Shown here piece by piece: positions 8,601 to 17,682 of a stretch of 64,000 bases of DNA (the stretch's first letter is position 1; each line of letters opens with the position of its first letter). A program made the translations under genes and the position numbers. This stretch comes from WM-3-3 sp041660045 (lineage in GTDB: Bacteria; Pseudomonadota; Gammaproteobacteria; Methylococcales; Methylomonadaceae). The notes under the pieces were generated by a model. It searched no databases, had not been told where the DNA came from, and saw only the letters and a list, made by a program, of their open reading frames with translations. The stretch lies in contig JBAZXA010000005.1 of the NCBI GenBank assembly GCA_041660045.1, positions 1 through 64,000 of the forward strand. The letters run 5' to 3'.

Positions 8601-11577
8601 CTGTTGGCTTAAGCTGCGGGTCGATGGCCAAAACTTCAACACTACGCTGGGCATTCAAGGCAACAAAATTAAGTTCGCCATCGGGCTTATATCCCACCAA
8701 ATAAGGTCTATCCGACACTAATGCGCTGGCTTCTGCAGCAACGCTGCGCCCGCCTTCGGCTTCAAACGCCTGTGCCGTTAAGTTTAGGCGGAAAGCGGCA
8801 CCTTGATATTTTTCTAAGCCCAAGGGCAAAGCCGCATTACCAGCGCTATCAGTAATCGTTGGGGTTAGGCTTTCACTATAGCTTTCTTTGGCAGTATGAG
8901 GATCATAAAAATGATAATCCCGGTAACGTTTAAAGCCAAACAAGGCTGGCTCTAAGCTTAGTTCTGCCGTTACTTTACGGGCTTCGGCGGGCGCGCCATA
9001 GAGGTTTTGGACATTAATCAATGCTTGTAAAGAGTCTGGATGCAACCAGCCTTCAGTTGCCGGTTGGGAAAATTTAGCCACAATTTTCATGCGGTCAGCT
9101 TGAAACTCTTCCACTTTTAGCTTGGTATAACCTAGCAACTGATCCGGCTTATCATCTTTTATGGTGTATAAATTAACGGTATAGTTACCTGTCGGTGACG
9201 TTTCCAAAGTGGTGTAACTCAGCTCGTTAAAACCGCTGGCAGCCAAATTTAGCTTTTCGCGTTTTACCGTTAAGCCACGGGCATCAAGTATTTCTGCTTC
9301 TAACGGCAAACCAGCAAGTTGTGTGTGCCAATCGCTGGTTTTAACAATCATACCCACGTGCACGCTATCGCCTGGACGATAAATGCCACGGTCGGAAAAT
9401 AAATAAGCATCCAGTTGCTTGGCATCATTGGGATTTTCCGCGCCATCCACATCAAAACGGGAAAAATCAAGATGCCGGTCATAACGGCGCAACGGCAAAA
9501 AGCTGGTATCATCTTGATAGCGCACTAGATAAAGCACGGGCTCACGTTCACGTTCCAATCCAGAAAGCTTGGCAAAACTAACTTTGCCATCCGCATCTGT
9601 TAACCCATGCATTAAGACCAAGCCATTTTTGGCGATGACCTCTACTTCCGCGCCTTGCTGTGGCTTGCCGGTTTGGATAGATTGCACAAACACCACTTGC
9701 CCACCATTTTTTTCAGTTTTGGCAATAATCCCCAAATCGGTAATGACAATTAAGCGCCTGTCGGAAACATGGCTAGTTTCTGACGCCCCATTGTCGTCAT
9801 TATCTTCCTCGCTTGCCTCAGTGCCATCACTAGCCTCGGGCCTATCAGAATTGCTGTCTTGCTCTTGCCCTACGCTTACACGCTCTGCTATTTGCTGCTG
9901 GGGTTGATAGTCACTTACCTTAACAAAAAACACGCCACGCTTACTGTGGCCTTGAGGGTTAAGTAAATAACGGCTTAAATCGACCGATTGATAATGCGCT
10001 TTGCCGACTTCCAGTCCTGGCAAAGGCAGCTCCATTTCAAACCGTTCGCTAAGATTATCCACACCAAAATAACCATTGAAATTGGGCTTTGCAAACTGGC
10101 CTTGGCTTTGCGAGACTAAATGCTGTAACTGTTCCGGTAATAACTGGCCTAGTTCTATTTTTACGCCTGGCACATCGCGGACCATTAAGGCGAGCTTTTT
10201 TTCCCCACTCAGAGTCAGCAACGAGCCTTCACCCATAATATGCAGTTCTTTAGGATATTCGGGCACGATTAGCGCTTGACTATAAGGCTTAGCCAACAAA
10301 TAGCCACCTACCGATGCTAGGCCTTTGTCTACACTAAGCCATAGGCTACGCTTTACATCCGCTTTAATAACAAAACTATGTACTTGGGAATAATCATTTT
10401 CTGCCGGAATTGCTTTTAGTTCTAACCGCTGGCTTTCCGCCAAAACATCCTCGGTAATCTCGTCATCACTCCAATAATAGGGTTGGCTGCGGTTTACATC
10501 CTTAGCCTTAGGATATTCCGGTAACTGCCAAACTTTGATGGCCTTGGTCATGAGTTTTTCGTGGACAGGCATGGAAGTGCCCAACATTAACACCTGGTCA
10601 GGGGACTGGTTTTTAGGATTTGGCATTACCAGCACTTGTGCATCATTAATGCTAAGCCCGTAATACTGTCCAGGAATATCAACCTTAGCGCTGAGCACTT
10701 GACCAGACTCGGCTTCAGAATTAGCCGCGGCGATACCGCTAGCGACAGTCAATTCGGCTATTTGATTATCACGAGGGACGGGTAGGGATTCGGTATGGAT
10801 ATAAGCGTTTAATTTCAGTGGATCATAATTAATCTGAAAGCTAAGCGCTTTTTCGTTTTTGCTGTTACCTGCGGCATTATTCTGTTTAATAGTGATTTTG
10901 CTGGCTAGCTTGTCCACATCAACCGGATGCGTAAAATGCAATTGGAAAATAGCTTTTTTTAATGCTGGGTCTATAACATCCTGGAAAAACTCGGCCTTTT
11001 CTACGTTAACTAAAAATTTTGCCGTGGTAAATTCAAAGTCTTGGCGTGCCAATAAAATTTGTTTGGCGACCAGATTTTCATTTAACTTTACTTTTAGCGT
11101 TACGCCTATGGGCCAGTCATGTTCCGGCATAAACTCCAATGACCTATCATCTAGCCAACGCCACTGCCCACTGATTGCCGGTTTAATGCTTAAGCCATTG
11201 CTAATGGTTTTTCCAACCAGATCCAGTGGCGCCACTGAAGCATCAAAATTAACTAGCAATGGATTAGGCGCCTTGTTGTTTTCAATCTCCGTGCGCTCCG
11301 GCCCAGTCACCACAAAATCCACACGTATCGGTTGCGGTCGGTTTTGCCACTGTTGATAAGCATACCAACTGGCCGTACTTATGCCGCAAAACAAGATAAC
11401 TACGGCCATGCTCACTAGCGGCTTGGCTTTACTGGTTTGCCACAACTTGGACAACTGCCCCTTCAGCAATATCAACCAATTAGGTTGTTGCCATTGCCAT
11501 TGCCCAAACAATGTAACTAAACAAAATAAGCCTAATGACTTGATACGGCATAATAAAGCGGAGAATTTCATTGACAT
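5626..11577 (-). CDS. bacterial alpha-2-macroglobulin, thioester type
   Basis: A 1983-residue envelope protein of the alpha-2-macroglobulin family, thought to trap proteases in the periplasm. It has a hydrophobic stretch at 12-24 and a transmembrane anchor at about 53-71 and no lipobox, then MG-type beta domains. An acidic low-complexity linker is at about 572-603 and a bait-region/MG block with DRGIYRPGDSVHVG follows. The thioester motif CTEQ has Cys at 1508 and Gln at 1511, followed by the helical thioester domain (EGGFGLWGAS) and a C-terminal receptor-like domain. Relatives are usually next to the penicillin-binding protein gene pbpC; none is here, and the downstream side is decayed DNA. 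The start has only a weak ribosome-binding site, so a start two codons later is possible. Divergent from glyQ. Confidence 0.9.
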   Translation of the reverse strand: MSMKFSALLCRIKSLGLFCLVTLFGQWQWQQPNWLILLKGQLSKLWQTSKAKPLVSMAVVILFCGISTASWYAYQQWQNRPQPIRVDFVVTGPERTEIENNKAPNPLLVNFDASVAPLDLVGKTISNGLSIKPAISGQWRWLDDRSLEFMPEHDWPIGVTLKVKLNENLVAKQILLARQDFEFTTAKFLVNVEKAEFFQDVIDPALKKAIFQLHFTHPVDVDKLASKITIKQNNAAGNSKNEKALSFQINYDPLKLNAYIHTESLPVPRDNQIAELTVASGIAAANSEAESGQVLSAKVDIPGQYYGLSINDAQVLVMPNPKNQSPDQVLMLGTSMPVHEKLMTKAIKVWQLPEYPKAKDVNRSQPYYWSDDEITEDVLAESQRLELKAIPAENDYSQVHSFVIKADVKRSLWLSVDKGLASVGGYLLAKPYSQALIVPEYPKELHIMGEGSLLTLSGEKKLALMVRDVPGVKIELGQLLPEQLQHLVSQSQGQFAKPNFNGYFGVDNLSERFEMELPLPGLEVGKAHYQSVDLSRYLLNPQGHSKRGVFFVKVSDYQPQQQIAERVSVGQEQDSNSDRPEASDGTEASEEDNDDNGASETSHVSDRRLIVITDLGIIAKTEKNGGQVVFVQSIQTGKPQQGAEVEVIAKNGLVLMHGLTDADGKVSFAKLSGLEREREPVLYLVRYQDDTSFLPLRRYDRHLDFSRFDVDGAENPNDAKQLDAYLFSDRGIYRPGDSVHVGMIVKTSDWHTQLAGLPLEAEILDARGLTVKREKLNLAASGFNELSYTTLETSPTGNYTVNLYTIKDDKPDQLLGYTKLKVEEFQADRMKIVAKFSQPATEGWLHPDSLQALINVQNLYGAPAEARKVTAELSLEPALFGFKRYRDYHFYDPHTAKESYSESLTPTITDSAGNAALPLGLEKYQGAAFRLNLTAQAFEAEGGRSVAAEASALVSDRPYLVGYKPDGELNFVALNAQRSVEVLAIDPQLKPTAADALSLERVEHKVLSVLTQQADSTYRYESRNKDTILSKTAWTISQQGAQIHLDSATPGDYSYVLRDAAGLQLAKIDYTVAGQGNVSRSLERNAELQLSLDKTEYAPGDKITVNIRAPYTGAGLITIERDKVYASTWFKADTQASVQSIEVPKDLIGNAYISVQYIRDPGSDEVFMSPLSYAAVPFKVSLAAYQQALTLSVPEHIKPGEALPITLAAPEPTRVVVFAVDEGILQVARYKNPEPLSHFFQKRQLDVSTTQILDLILPEFNKLMQAAAPGGDGDEDGAGSLLNPFKRKHDQPAVYWSGIVDLDQSKVLTYQVPETFNGSLRVLAVAVNDARIATAVQQTQVRDDLIITANAPFMAAPGDEFSVSVAVANNIKGSGDKAAIKLKLTPPAQLQVLGDAETTLSIAEGHEGVANFRIKTQAAQQVALGNATLSFEASSAGHTSHRHTDLSIRPAIPRMASLRLGSFQSQQDLSIQRQLFSQQRKVSAGISPLPLVAVSGLKDYLDNFNHSCTEQLVSKAIPALVLSKYPEFSAEIKANLTENHWLTLLSVLRSRQNAEGGFGLWGASPQAHEFASVYTLHLLMEALANGQAIPEDMLQQTLSYVQTLAISPSNTLEGLRVRAYATYLLTRQGLVTTSALAGIRESLNNNFQDEIWQQDLTAMYLAASYQLLKQQKTAAKLLQSTLKNLGTVAGEYEYQNYYDAMIKDAQILYLLAKHFPDELPKLAPGFMQGIAQAVQANHFNTLSSAYFLMAYQAYSDAVPLQTLKQMAITAIDKKGKQQPLTLPQTIAARAVFPEDTKNLRFSGPSQQTLYYAVAESGFDQQLPKQASQQGLEIQRNYLNAQGKTVDKVALGEEITVQIRLRALARNWISDIAVQDLLPAGFEVVLQNNAAQPDASEQDGSETETSPANRQDRLNTGGNWQSDYVDVREDRVLIYGAVSNAVAEYSYKIKANSAGVFTVPPIFAQAMYEPTIQAYGITGVMRVE

Positions 11578-11792
11578 GCCCGGGTATTATTAAAATGATA
11601 AACTTGCGCGCAGTATTGTAAGATCCAAGCTAGCAGTATAACTTAGCACAGGCTGCTGGAGTAGCACCTCAAGCAATGGCAAAATACAATTTAGTATAGG
11701 CTAGCGTTGCAAGAATACACAGAGGCCCCTACGCCTGCACACTTTTTAGGCTATAATTGGCAACCTTTTTTATTGCCCAATAACTAGCCCAC

Positions 11793-12716
11793 GTGTCGAG
11801 TACTAATAACGATTCCTCAACTTTTCAGGGACTTATCCTGGCTTTACAAGAATACTGGTCCGCCCAAGGCTGTATTTTAGTGCAACCTTTAGATCAAGAA
11901 GTTGGCGCCGGTACTTTCCATCCTGCCACTTTTCTTCGCGCCATAGGCCCTGAGCCTTGGCGTGTAGCTTATGTGCAGCCTTCAAGACGCCCTACCGATG
12001 GCCGCTTTGGTGAAAACCCTAACCGTTTGCAGCATTACTATCAATTTCAAGTGGCCTTAAAACCTTCGCCAGATAATATCCAAGACTTGTATCTGGGTTC
12101 ATTGCGCCATTTAGGCTTTGACTTATTAGAACATGATGTACGTTTTGTTGAAGATAACTGGGAGTCGCCAACTTTAGGTGCCTGGGGCTTAGGCTGGGAA
12201 ATTTGGCTTAACGGCATGGAAGTGACCCAATTTACTTATTTTCAGCAAGTGGGTGGCCTGGAATGCCGGCCTGTGACTGGTGAAATCACTTATGGCTTAG
12301 AACGTTTAGCTATGTATTTGCAAGGTGTGCAAAGCGTTTATGACTTGGTGTGGGCAAAAACACCGCACGGTACCGTCACTTATGGCGACGTTTTCCATCA
12401 AAACGAAGTAGAAATGTCAGCATTTAACTTTGACCATGCCAACGTCCCGTTTTTGTTCACCTGTTTTGATACTTATGAACAGGAATGCCAAAAATTGATC
12501 GCACTCAATTTGCCCCTACCGGCTTATGAAATGGTGCTGAAAGCCTCGCATACCTTTAACTTGCTGGACGCCCGCCATGCCATTTCAGTCACCGAACGCC
12601 AACGCTATATCTTACGGGTAAGGACACTGTCACGGGCGGTAGCCGAAGCCTATTATGCAAGACGCGAGTCATTAGGTTTTCCCATGCTGGCTAGACAGGA
12701 GGTGCAACATGGCTGA
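11793..12716 (+). CDS. glyQ: glycyl-tRNA synthetase alpha subunit
   Basis: The alpha chain of the tetrameric (alpha2 beta2) class II glycyl-tRNA synthetase, 307 residues as usual. It carries the catalytic site for glycine activation. Recognisable blocks are FQGLILALQEYW at the start, the class II motif region GPEPWRVAYVQPSRRPTDGR, and GLERLAMYLQG (motif 3 region). The start is GTG at 11793, preceded by a poor ribosome-binding site. It overlaps glyS by 8 bases, so the two subunits are probably made in a coupled way. It heads an apparent operon glyQ-glyS-gmhB-plsC. Confidence 0.97.
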   Translation: MSSTNNDSSTFQGLILALQEYWSAQGCILVQPLDQEVGAGTFHPATFLRAIGPEPWRVAYVQPSRRPTDGRFGENPNRLQHYYQFQVALKPSPDNIQDLYLGSLRHLGFDLLEHDVRFVEDNWESPTLGAWGLGWEIWLNGMEVTQFTYFQQVGGLECRPVTGEITYGLERLAMYLQGVQSVYDLVWAKTPHGTVTYGDVFHQNEVEMSAFNFDHANVPFLFTCFDTYEQECQKLIALNLPLPAYEMVLKASHTFNLLDARHAISVTERQRYILRVRTLSRAVAEAYYARRESLGFPMLARQEVQHG

Positions 12717-14778
12717 CAGTAAAGCCTTACTGTTCGAACTGGGTAGTGAAGAGCTGCCCCCACAAACCTTGCTGAAACTCAGCAATGCCTTATTAGACAA
12801 CATCACGGCCGGACTTAAGGCCGCCGATTTAAGCTTTGGCAGCAGTAAAGCTTATGCGACACCAAGACGCTTAGCGGTATATATCGAGCACTTAGTTGTG
12901 GCCCAACCCGATAAAACAGTCGAAAAACGCGGCCCAGCCCTGCAAGCCGCAATTGGCACAGATGGCAACCCTAGTAAAGCCGCGCTCGCATTTGCCCAAA
13001 GTTGCGGGACTAGCTTTGACCAACTAGGCCGCCTAGTCACCGAAAAAGGCGAATGGCTAGCTTATAGCCAACATATACCAGGCTTAGCAACTAGCCATTT
13101 ACTACCCGACATTATCCGGCAAAGCATTAATGCACTACCGATAGCCAAGCGTATGCGCTGGGGTAGTTTTAACACGGAATTTGTAAGGCCAGTGCACTGG
13201 GCCGTGTTGCTGTTTGGTGCAGCCGTGATTGAAACAGAAATTTTAGGCCTAAAAACCGGGCAGCAAAGCCAAGGCCACCGTTTTCATGCCGCCAAACCAA
13301 TCACCATAAGCCAACCCGAACATTACGCCCAGATCTTATTGGATGAAGGTCAAGTTATCGCTGATTTTGAGCAGCGTAAAGATCTGATCCGCAAAGCCGC
13401 CGAACAAGCCGCTAGCGCGGTTAACGGCAATGCCCACATAGACGAGGCTTTGTTGGAAGAAATTACTGCCCTTAACGAATGGCCTATGCCGATTACCGGC
13501 AATTTTGATCCACGATTTTTAGCTTTACCCGCTGAAGTCTTGATCACCACCATGCAAACTAACCAGAAATACTTTCCGGTTAAAAATGCACAAGACGGTT
13601 TGTTGCCCCACTTTATTACTTTTAGCAATATTGCCAGTACCCACCCGCTATCCATCCAGCAAGGTAACGAACGCGTGGTAAGCCCACGGTTATCGGATGC
13701 CGAATTTTTCTGGAAACAAGACCGCAAAACCACATTGGCTGACCGTGTTGATAGCTTAGCTAGCATTGTTTTTCAAGAAAAACTGGGTACCTTAGCTGAT
13801 AAAACCCAGCGGGTCGTGTCGCTTGCCGAACACATCGCCAAAACGTTAGGTGCCGATATTAGCTTAGCAAAACGCGCCGCACTGTTGGCTAAAACTGACT
13901 TAATGACCGATATGGTCGGCGAATTTGGCAATTTACAAGGCATTATGGGGCGTTATTATGCCCTCGCCGATAATGAACCTGCCGAAGTCGCTTGGGCCTT
14001 GGAAGAACACTATTTACCTAAGCAATCCGGTGGTGCTACGCCATCCAGTACAACGGGGCAAATTCTGGCATTGGCGGAAAAAATTGACACGCTAACCGGC
14101 ATTTTTAGCGCAGGCTTGATCCCAACTGGTGATAAAGACCCTTATGCCTTACGGCGCGCAGCAATAGGCACACTTAGGATCATCATAGAAAACCAACTTA
14201 ATTTGGACATTAAAAGTCTGCTCGATTTTGCGCTTAAGCAATTTAAACACGACTTTAATCGTGACAGCACTAGCCTTTTAGTTTGCGATTTTATTTTTGA
14301 GCGCCTAAAAGGCTATTGTTTAGATTTAGCTTATAGCGCTGATGAATTTGATGCAGTCATCGCCATCAACCCTTCTGAACCTTATGATTTTATGCAACGC
14401 CTGCAAGCGGTTAAAGCCTTTAGGCAATTGCCGGAAGCACAAAGCCTAGCTGCTGCTAACAAGCGTATCCGTAATATCCTGAAAAAATCAGATGCTGCCC
14501 CAGCGGCACATATCGGCAGCTTATGCGAACTACAAGAACAACAACTCTTGGCAGCTAGTTTACTATCTCAGCAAGATATCCAACCCTTATTAGCACAACG
14601 GGATTATCAAGCGACCTTAAGCCGTTTAGCACAGTTGCGTGATGTCATTGATGCATTTTTCGACCACGTCATGGTGATGACCGATGATGCCCAGTTGCGT
14701 GCTAGCCGATTGGCCTTATTATCTCTGCTGTCAGAACAATTTTTGACCTGCGCCGATATTTCCCGTTTGCAATCTTAA
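12709..14778 (+). CDS. glyS: glycyl-tRNA synthetase beta subunit
   Basis: The beta chain, 689 residues (the usual length is about 690), which recognises tRNA-Gly and is needed for aminoacylation by GlyQ. The N-terminus LLFELGSEELPP and the block MRWGSFNTEFVRPVHW are family hallmarks; the C-terminal part is the helical anticodon-binding region. The start ATG lies inside the end of glyQ and follows AGGAGGTG, a very strong ribosome-binding site. The stop TAA is directly followed by the gmhB start. Confidence 0.97.
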   Translation: MADSKALLFELGSEELPPQTLLKLSNALLDNITAGLKAADLSFGSSKAYATPRRLAVYIEHLVVAQPDKTVEKRGPALQAAIGTDGNPSKAALAFAQSCGTSFDQLGRLVTEKGEWLAYSQHIPGLATSHLLPDIIRQSINALPIAKRMRWGSFNTEFVRPVHWAVLLFGAAVIETEILGLKTGQQSQGHRFHAAKPITISQPEHYAQILLDEGQVIADFEQRKDLIRKAAEQAASAVNGNAHIDEALLEEITALNEWPMPITGNFDPRFLALPAEVLITTMQTNQKYFPVKNAQDGLLPHFITFSNIASTHPLSIQQGNERVVSPRLSDAEFFWKQDRKTTLADRVDSLASIVFQEKLGTLADKTQRVVSLAEHIAKTLGADISLAKRAALLAKTDLMTDMVGEFGNLQGIMGRYYALADNEPAEVAWALEEHYLPKQSGGATPSSTTGQILALAEKIDTLTGIFSAGLIPTGDKDPYALRRAAIGTLRIIIENQLNLDIKSLLDFALKQFKHDFNRDSTSLLVCDFIFERLKGYCLDLAYSADEFDAVIAINPSEPYDFMQRLQAVKAFRQLPEAQSLAAANKRIRNILKKSDAAPAAHIGSLCELQEQQLLAASLLSQQDIQPLLAQRDYQATLSRLAQLRDVIDAFFDHVMVMTDDAQLRASRLALLSLLSEQFLTCADISRLQS

Positions 14779-15324
14779 ATGCCCAAGCCTTTATATGTGT
14801 TGATAGACCGGGATGGCGTCATCAACCACGAATCCGATGCCTTCATAAAATCGCCAGACGAATGGCTGCCTATTGCCGGCAGCCTTGAAGCCATCGCCCT
14901 TTTCAACCAGCATGGTTATCAGGTTGTGGTGATTACCAACCAGTCTGGTATCGGTCGTGGCTTGTTGGATAACGCCATGCTAGAAAGCATCCATAGTAAG
15001 ATGCAAAAGCAGGCTGCCGAAAAAAACGGCCTAATCAGCCGTATTTATTTTTGCCCGCATCGGCCTGACGAGCAGTGCCTTTGCCGCAAGCCCAAGCCAG
15101 GGCTAATCCTGCGTTTTGCCAGCGACACCCATGCAGACTTGGCCAACACTTATTTTATAGGTGACAGCCTACGCGACATTGACGCGGCCCTAGCCGCTGG
15201 TGCCAAGCCTATACTCGTTAAAACTGGCCGTGGCCTAGACACCTTAAAACAGCATCCAGACATCAATATCCCCATCTTTGAGAATCTTTATGACGCCGCA
15301 AGCCAAATCACATCACGTCAATAA
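14779..15324 (+). CDS. gmhB: D,D-heptose 1,7-bisphosphate 7-phosphatase
   Basis: A 181-residue HAD-superfamily phosphatase that removes the 7-phosphate in ADP-heptose synthesis for the lipopolysaccharide core. HAD motif I is LIDRDGVIN (Asp9 and Asp11), motif II is VVITNQSG, and motif IV is FIGDSLRDIDAA. The GmhB-type zinc-binding loop is present as CPHRPDEQCLC (Cys-x-His-x5-Cys-x-Cys). The ATG follows the glyS stop without a gap. Its place after glyQS is a common gammaproteobacterial arrangement. Confidence 0.95.
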   Translation: MPKPLYVLIDRDGVINHESDAFIKSPDEWLPIAGSLEAIALFNQHGYQVVVITNQSGIGRGLLDNAMLESIHSKMQKQAAEKNGLISRIYFCPHRPDEQCLCRKPKPGLILRFASDTHADLANTYFIGDSLRDIDAALAAGAKPILVKTGRGLDTLKQHPDINIPIFENLYDAASQITSRQ

Positions 15325-16063
15325 TTATCGTGTTTACTTGGGTTCGACCTTGTTATTTGCCTGTATTTTATCCACGGCAACCCTCATTGGCATTATCATT
15401 TTAGTATTAACGCCGTTCCCCTATTCAGCGCGTAATGCTGCAGCTAGCTTTTGGTGCCAGTCTATTACTTGGCTGGCCAAAGTGCTGTGTGGTGTAAACT
15501 ACAAGGTAGAAGGCTTAGAACATCTTCAGCAGCAAGACACTGCCATAGTCCTAAGCAAACATCAATCCGCCTGGGAAACCTTGGCCTTTCGGCATATATT
15601 CCCTAAACATTCGGTGCTCTTAAAACAATCCTTATTATGGATGCCCATTTGGGGATGGGCATTGGCGACACTTAAACCGATTGCCATTAACCGGGAACAG
15701 CAACGGGCGGCCTTGCGCATCTTGTTAAAAAAAGGCGTCACCTATATCAATGAAGGTTTATGGGTCGTGATCTTTCCTGAAGGTACCCGCACCGCACCGG
15801 GTGAATTTAAAAAATTTAATGCCGGTGGTGCTATCCTAGCCCATAAAACTGGCTGCCCCGTTATACCGGTTGCCCATAATGCCGGCGAATTTTGGTCGCG
15901 ATATAGTTTTTTAAAATACCCTGGCACTATTCAGGTAAAAATTGGTCAGCCTATACAAACCAAAGGCCTTACTATCCAAGAAATTAACAGCCAAGCCGAA
16001 GCCTGGATTAACCAGGCTATGCAAGAAATTGACGAGCAAAAACAGGCGCAGATGCCTAATTAA
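15290..16063 (+). CDS. 1-acylglycerol-3-phosphate acyltransferase, PlsC family
   Basis: A 257-residue membrane acyltransferase that adds the second acyl chain in phospholipid synthesis. It has a hydrophobic N-terminus (about 18-43), the acyltransferase motif KHQSAWE and the motif FPEGTR. The first motif has Glu where many PlsC proteins have Asp; this variant is common in the group found next to gmhB. I chose ATG 15290, inside the end of gmhB and preceded by GAGAATCTTT; a TTG at 15278 would add four residues. The C-terminus is rich in Gln and Glu. Confidence 0.9.
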   Translation: MTPQAKSHHVNNYRVYLGSTLLFACILSTATLIGIIILVLTPFPYSARNAAASFWCQSITWLAKVLCGVNYKVEGLEHLQQQDTAIVLSKHQSAWETLAFRHIFPKHSVLLKQSLLWMPIWGWALATLKPIAINREQQRAALRILLKKGVTYINEGLWVVIFPEGTRTAPGEFKKFNAGGAILAHKTGCPVIPVAHNAGEFWSRYSFLKYPGTIQVKIGQPIQTKGLTIQEINSQAEAWINQAMQEIDEQKQAQMPN

Positions 16064-16111
16064 AACATCCACTAATCCTTAACATATAACAACTATAACG
16101 CCATGTTCCCA

Positions 16112-16564
16112 ATGAAAATACGCTTAAGCATCGTAATGATTGCACTGTGCCTAACAGGCTGTACTGACAAAAACAACTATGAGCAAGCTGTACTTGCCGA
16201 TATCGAAAAAGAAAAAGACGTTACCGATTATAAAATTGAGCCTGAGTATATGGCTGATTGCGTAGTAGACCTTTCTTCGAAAAAGATGCCTGGTTTTTTC
16301 CCTCTCGACCCCTACCGCCTGCAAGCTTACCGCAATTACACAAAAATGCTGACCCTGGCAAAATCAGCTGATCCGAAACAAACCCTAGAGGAGCTGCGTA
16401 CGGATTTTGGTTCCGCCAAAAAATTAGCTGAAGCGCACAGCAATTACACCGAAAGTTATTTGGACTGCATTTCAGCCGTTATTATGGAAGCTGAAAAAAA
16501 AGGCTCCCTGAAATCCGAGCCGACACCGCCAGAGCAAACAACCACTAACCCAGCTAAGCCATAA
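16112..16564 (+). CDS. predicted lipoprotein of unknown function
   Basis: A 150-residue protein with a lipoprotein signal: MKIRLS, a short hydrophobic core and the lipobox LTGC (Cys17). The mature part is charged and helical, with two further cysteines (ADCVVD and LDCISA), and ends in a Pro/Thr-rich tail. ATG 16112 fits the signal peptide better than the upstream ATG 16103. No family is recognised. It lies 48 bases after the acyltransferase gene and may be the last gene of that operon, since a hairpin follows the stop. Confidence 0.7.
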   Translation: MKIRLSIVMIALCLTGCTDKNNYEQAVLADIEKEKDVTDYKIEPEYMADCVVDLSSKKMPGFFPLDPYRLQAYRNYTKMLTLAKSADPKQTLEELRTDFGSAKKLAEAHSNYTESYLDCISAVIMEAEKKGSLKSEPTPPEQTTTNPAKP

Positions 16565-16573
16565 CTGGCTTAG
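16554..16573 (+). terminator. hairpin spanning the lipoprotein gene stop codon
   Basis: A perfect 8-bp stem CTAAGCCA / TGGCTTAG with the loop TAAC contains the stop codon. A T-rich stretch follows only 12 bases later, so termination is possible but not typical. A second small hairpin, AGCGTT-AAAA-AACGCT, lies at 16633-16648. Confidence 0.4.
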
Positions 16574-16767
16574 TGGGGCTTCGTATCTTTTACTAAGCCT
16601 GTAACAGCATAAAAAGTGGCAAAAGTATAAAAAGCGTTAAAAAACGCTAACTGGTAGACATTGGCGGCTATTTTTTAAGAAAATCATAATATCTGGACAA
16701 TTCACTATAACTTAGGCAAAATTAGCCCATTAATTAGTATTCTAATCCCGATTAACCACACGCTCTA

Positions 16768-17214
16768 ATGGCAACAATTACCGTTTTAAATGGTCCAAAT
16801 TTAAATTTACTAGGCATAAGGGAACCCGGCCATTACGGAAAAAAAACACTTGCTGATATTCAGCTTAGCCTTGAAAACCTAGCCCAAGACCTCAAGCATC
16901 AACTGTTTTTTCATCAGCATAATGCCGAACACGAGCTCATAGAACGCGTGCACCAGGCTTATGAAAAACGCTGCGATTTTATCATTATTAATCCAGCCGC
17001 TTTTACCCACACTAGCGTTGCTATCCGTGACGCCTTGTTGGCTACACAAATCCCTTTTATAGAAGTGCATTTATCCAACATTTATGCGCGCGAAGCATTT
17101 AGAAAACAGTCCTATTTCTCAGATCTTGCCCAAGGCGTCATCTGCGGCTTAGGCGCAACCGGTTACGAGTTGGCATTACAGGCCGCACATCAAATATTAG
17201 CAGAGAGACCTTGA
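16768..17214 (+). CDS. aroQ: 3-dehydroquinate dehydratase, type II
   Basis: A 148-residue type II dehydroquinase, forming 3-dehydroshikimate in the shikimate pathway. Motifs: NGPNLNLLG at the start, the catalytic loop with Tyr in GHYGKKT, INPAAFTHTS, the catalytic His in FIEVHLSN, and a C-terminal ICGLGATGYELAL. Two normally His-rich spots differ: NIYAREAF and FRKQSYFSD, where relatives have NVH and FRHHS. The key catalytic Tyr, Arg and His appear kept. It lies 4 bases upstream of accB, an arrangement seen widely in gammaproteobacteria. Confidence 0.95.
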   Translation: MATITVLNGPNLNLLGIREPGHYGKKTLADIQLSLENLAQDLKHQLFFHQHNAEHELIERVHQAYEKRCDFIIINPAAFTHTSVAIRDALLATQIPFIEVHLSNIYAREAFRKQSYFSDLAQGVICGLGATGYELALQAAHQILAERP

Positions 17215-17218
17215 TACA

Positions 17219-17662
17219 ATGGACATTAGAAAAATAAAAAAGCTTATTGAATTAATTGAAGAATCGGATATCGCGGAATTGGAAATTAAAGAAGGTGAGG
17301 AGTGTGTGCGTATTAGCCGGTATTCCGCAGCACCCGCACCAATGGCTTATGCCCCCCAGTATGCTGGAGCTATGCCTATGCAAGCAGCAGCCCCGGTACC
17401 TGCCGCCGCTACTGAAGAAATAATAACCGGGCATATCGTCAAATCCCCTATGGTTGGTACTTTTTACCGCTCAGCATCACCGGGCTCAAAACCCTTTGCC
17501 GAAGTTGGCCATGCTGTCCAAGTTGGCGACACGCTTTGCATTATTGAAGCCATGAAAATACTCAACCAGATTGAGGCCGATAAAAGTGGTGTGGTCAGCA
17601 AAATATTAGTTGAAAACGCTGAACCCGTTGAATATGGCCAACCCTTATTCATCATAGAATAG
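17219..17662 (+). CDS. accB: biotin carboxyl carrier protein of acetyl-CoA carboxylase
   Basis: A 147-residue BCCP. It carries biotin between the carboxylase and carboxyltransferase halves of acetyl-CoA carboxylase. The N-terminal helical part (about 1-35) is followed by an Ala/Pro-rich linker (about 40-65) and the biotinyl domain with EAMKILNQI; Lys113 is the biotinylation site. The family thumb loop SPMVGTFYRS is present. It is co-transcribed with accC, whose start follows within about 20 bases. Confidence 0.97.
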   Translation: MDIRKIKKLIELIEESDIAELEIKEGEECVRISRYSAAPAPMAYAPQYAGAMPMQAAAPVPAAATEEIITGHIVKSPMVGTFYRSASPGSKPFAEVGHAVQVGDTLCIIEAMKILNQIEADKSGVVSKILVENAEPVEYGQPLFIIE

Positions 17663-17682
17663 TGCAACCGGGCGATACTTTA

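Noticed and set aside
15290..16063. Glu in place of Asp in the HX4D acyltransferase motif
   Set aside because: KHQSxWE is common in the PlsC group beside gmhB, so it is not a sign of lost activity.
16768..17214. Unusual residues in AroQ (NIYAREAF, FRKQSYF)
   Set aside because: The main catalytic Tyr, Arg and His are kept and the rest of the protein is typical; probably normal variation.
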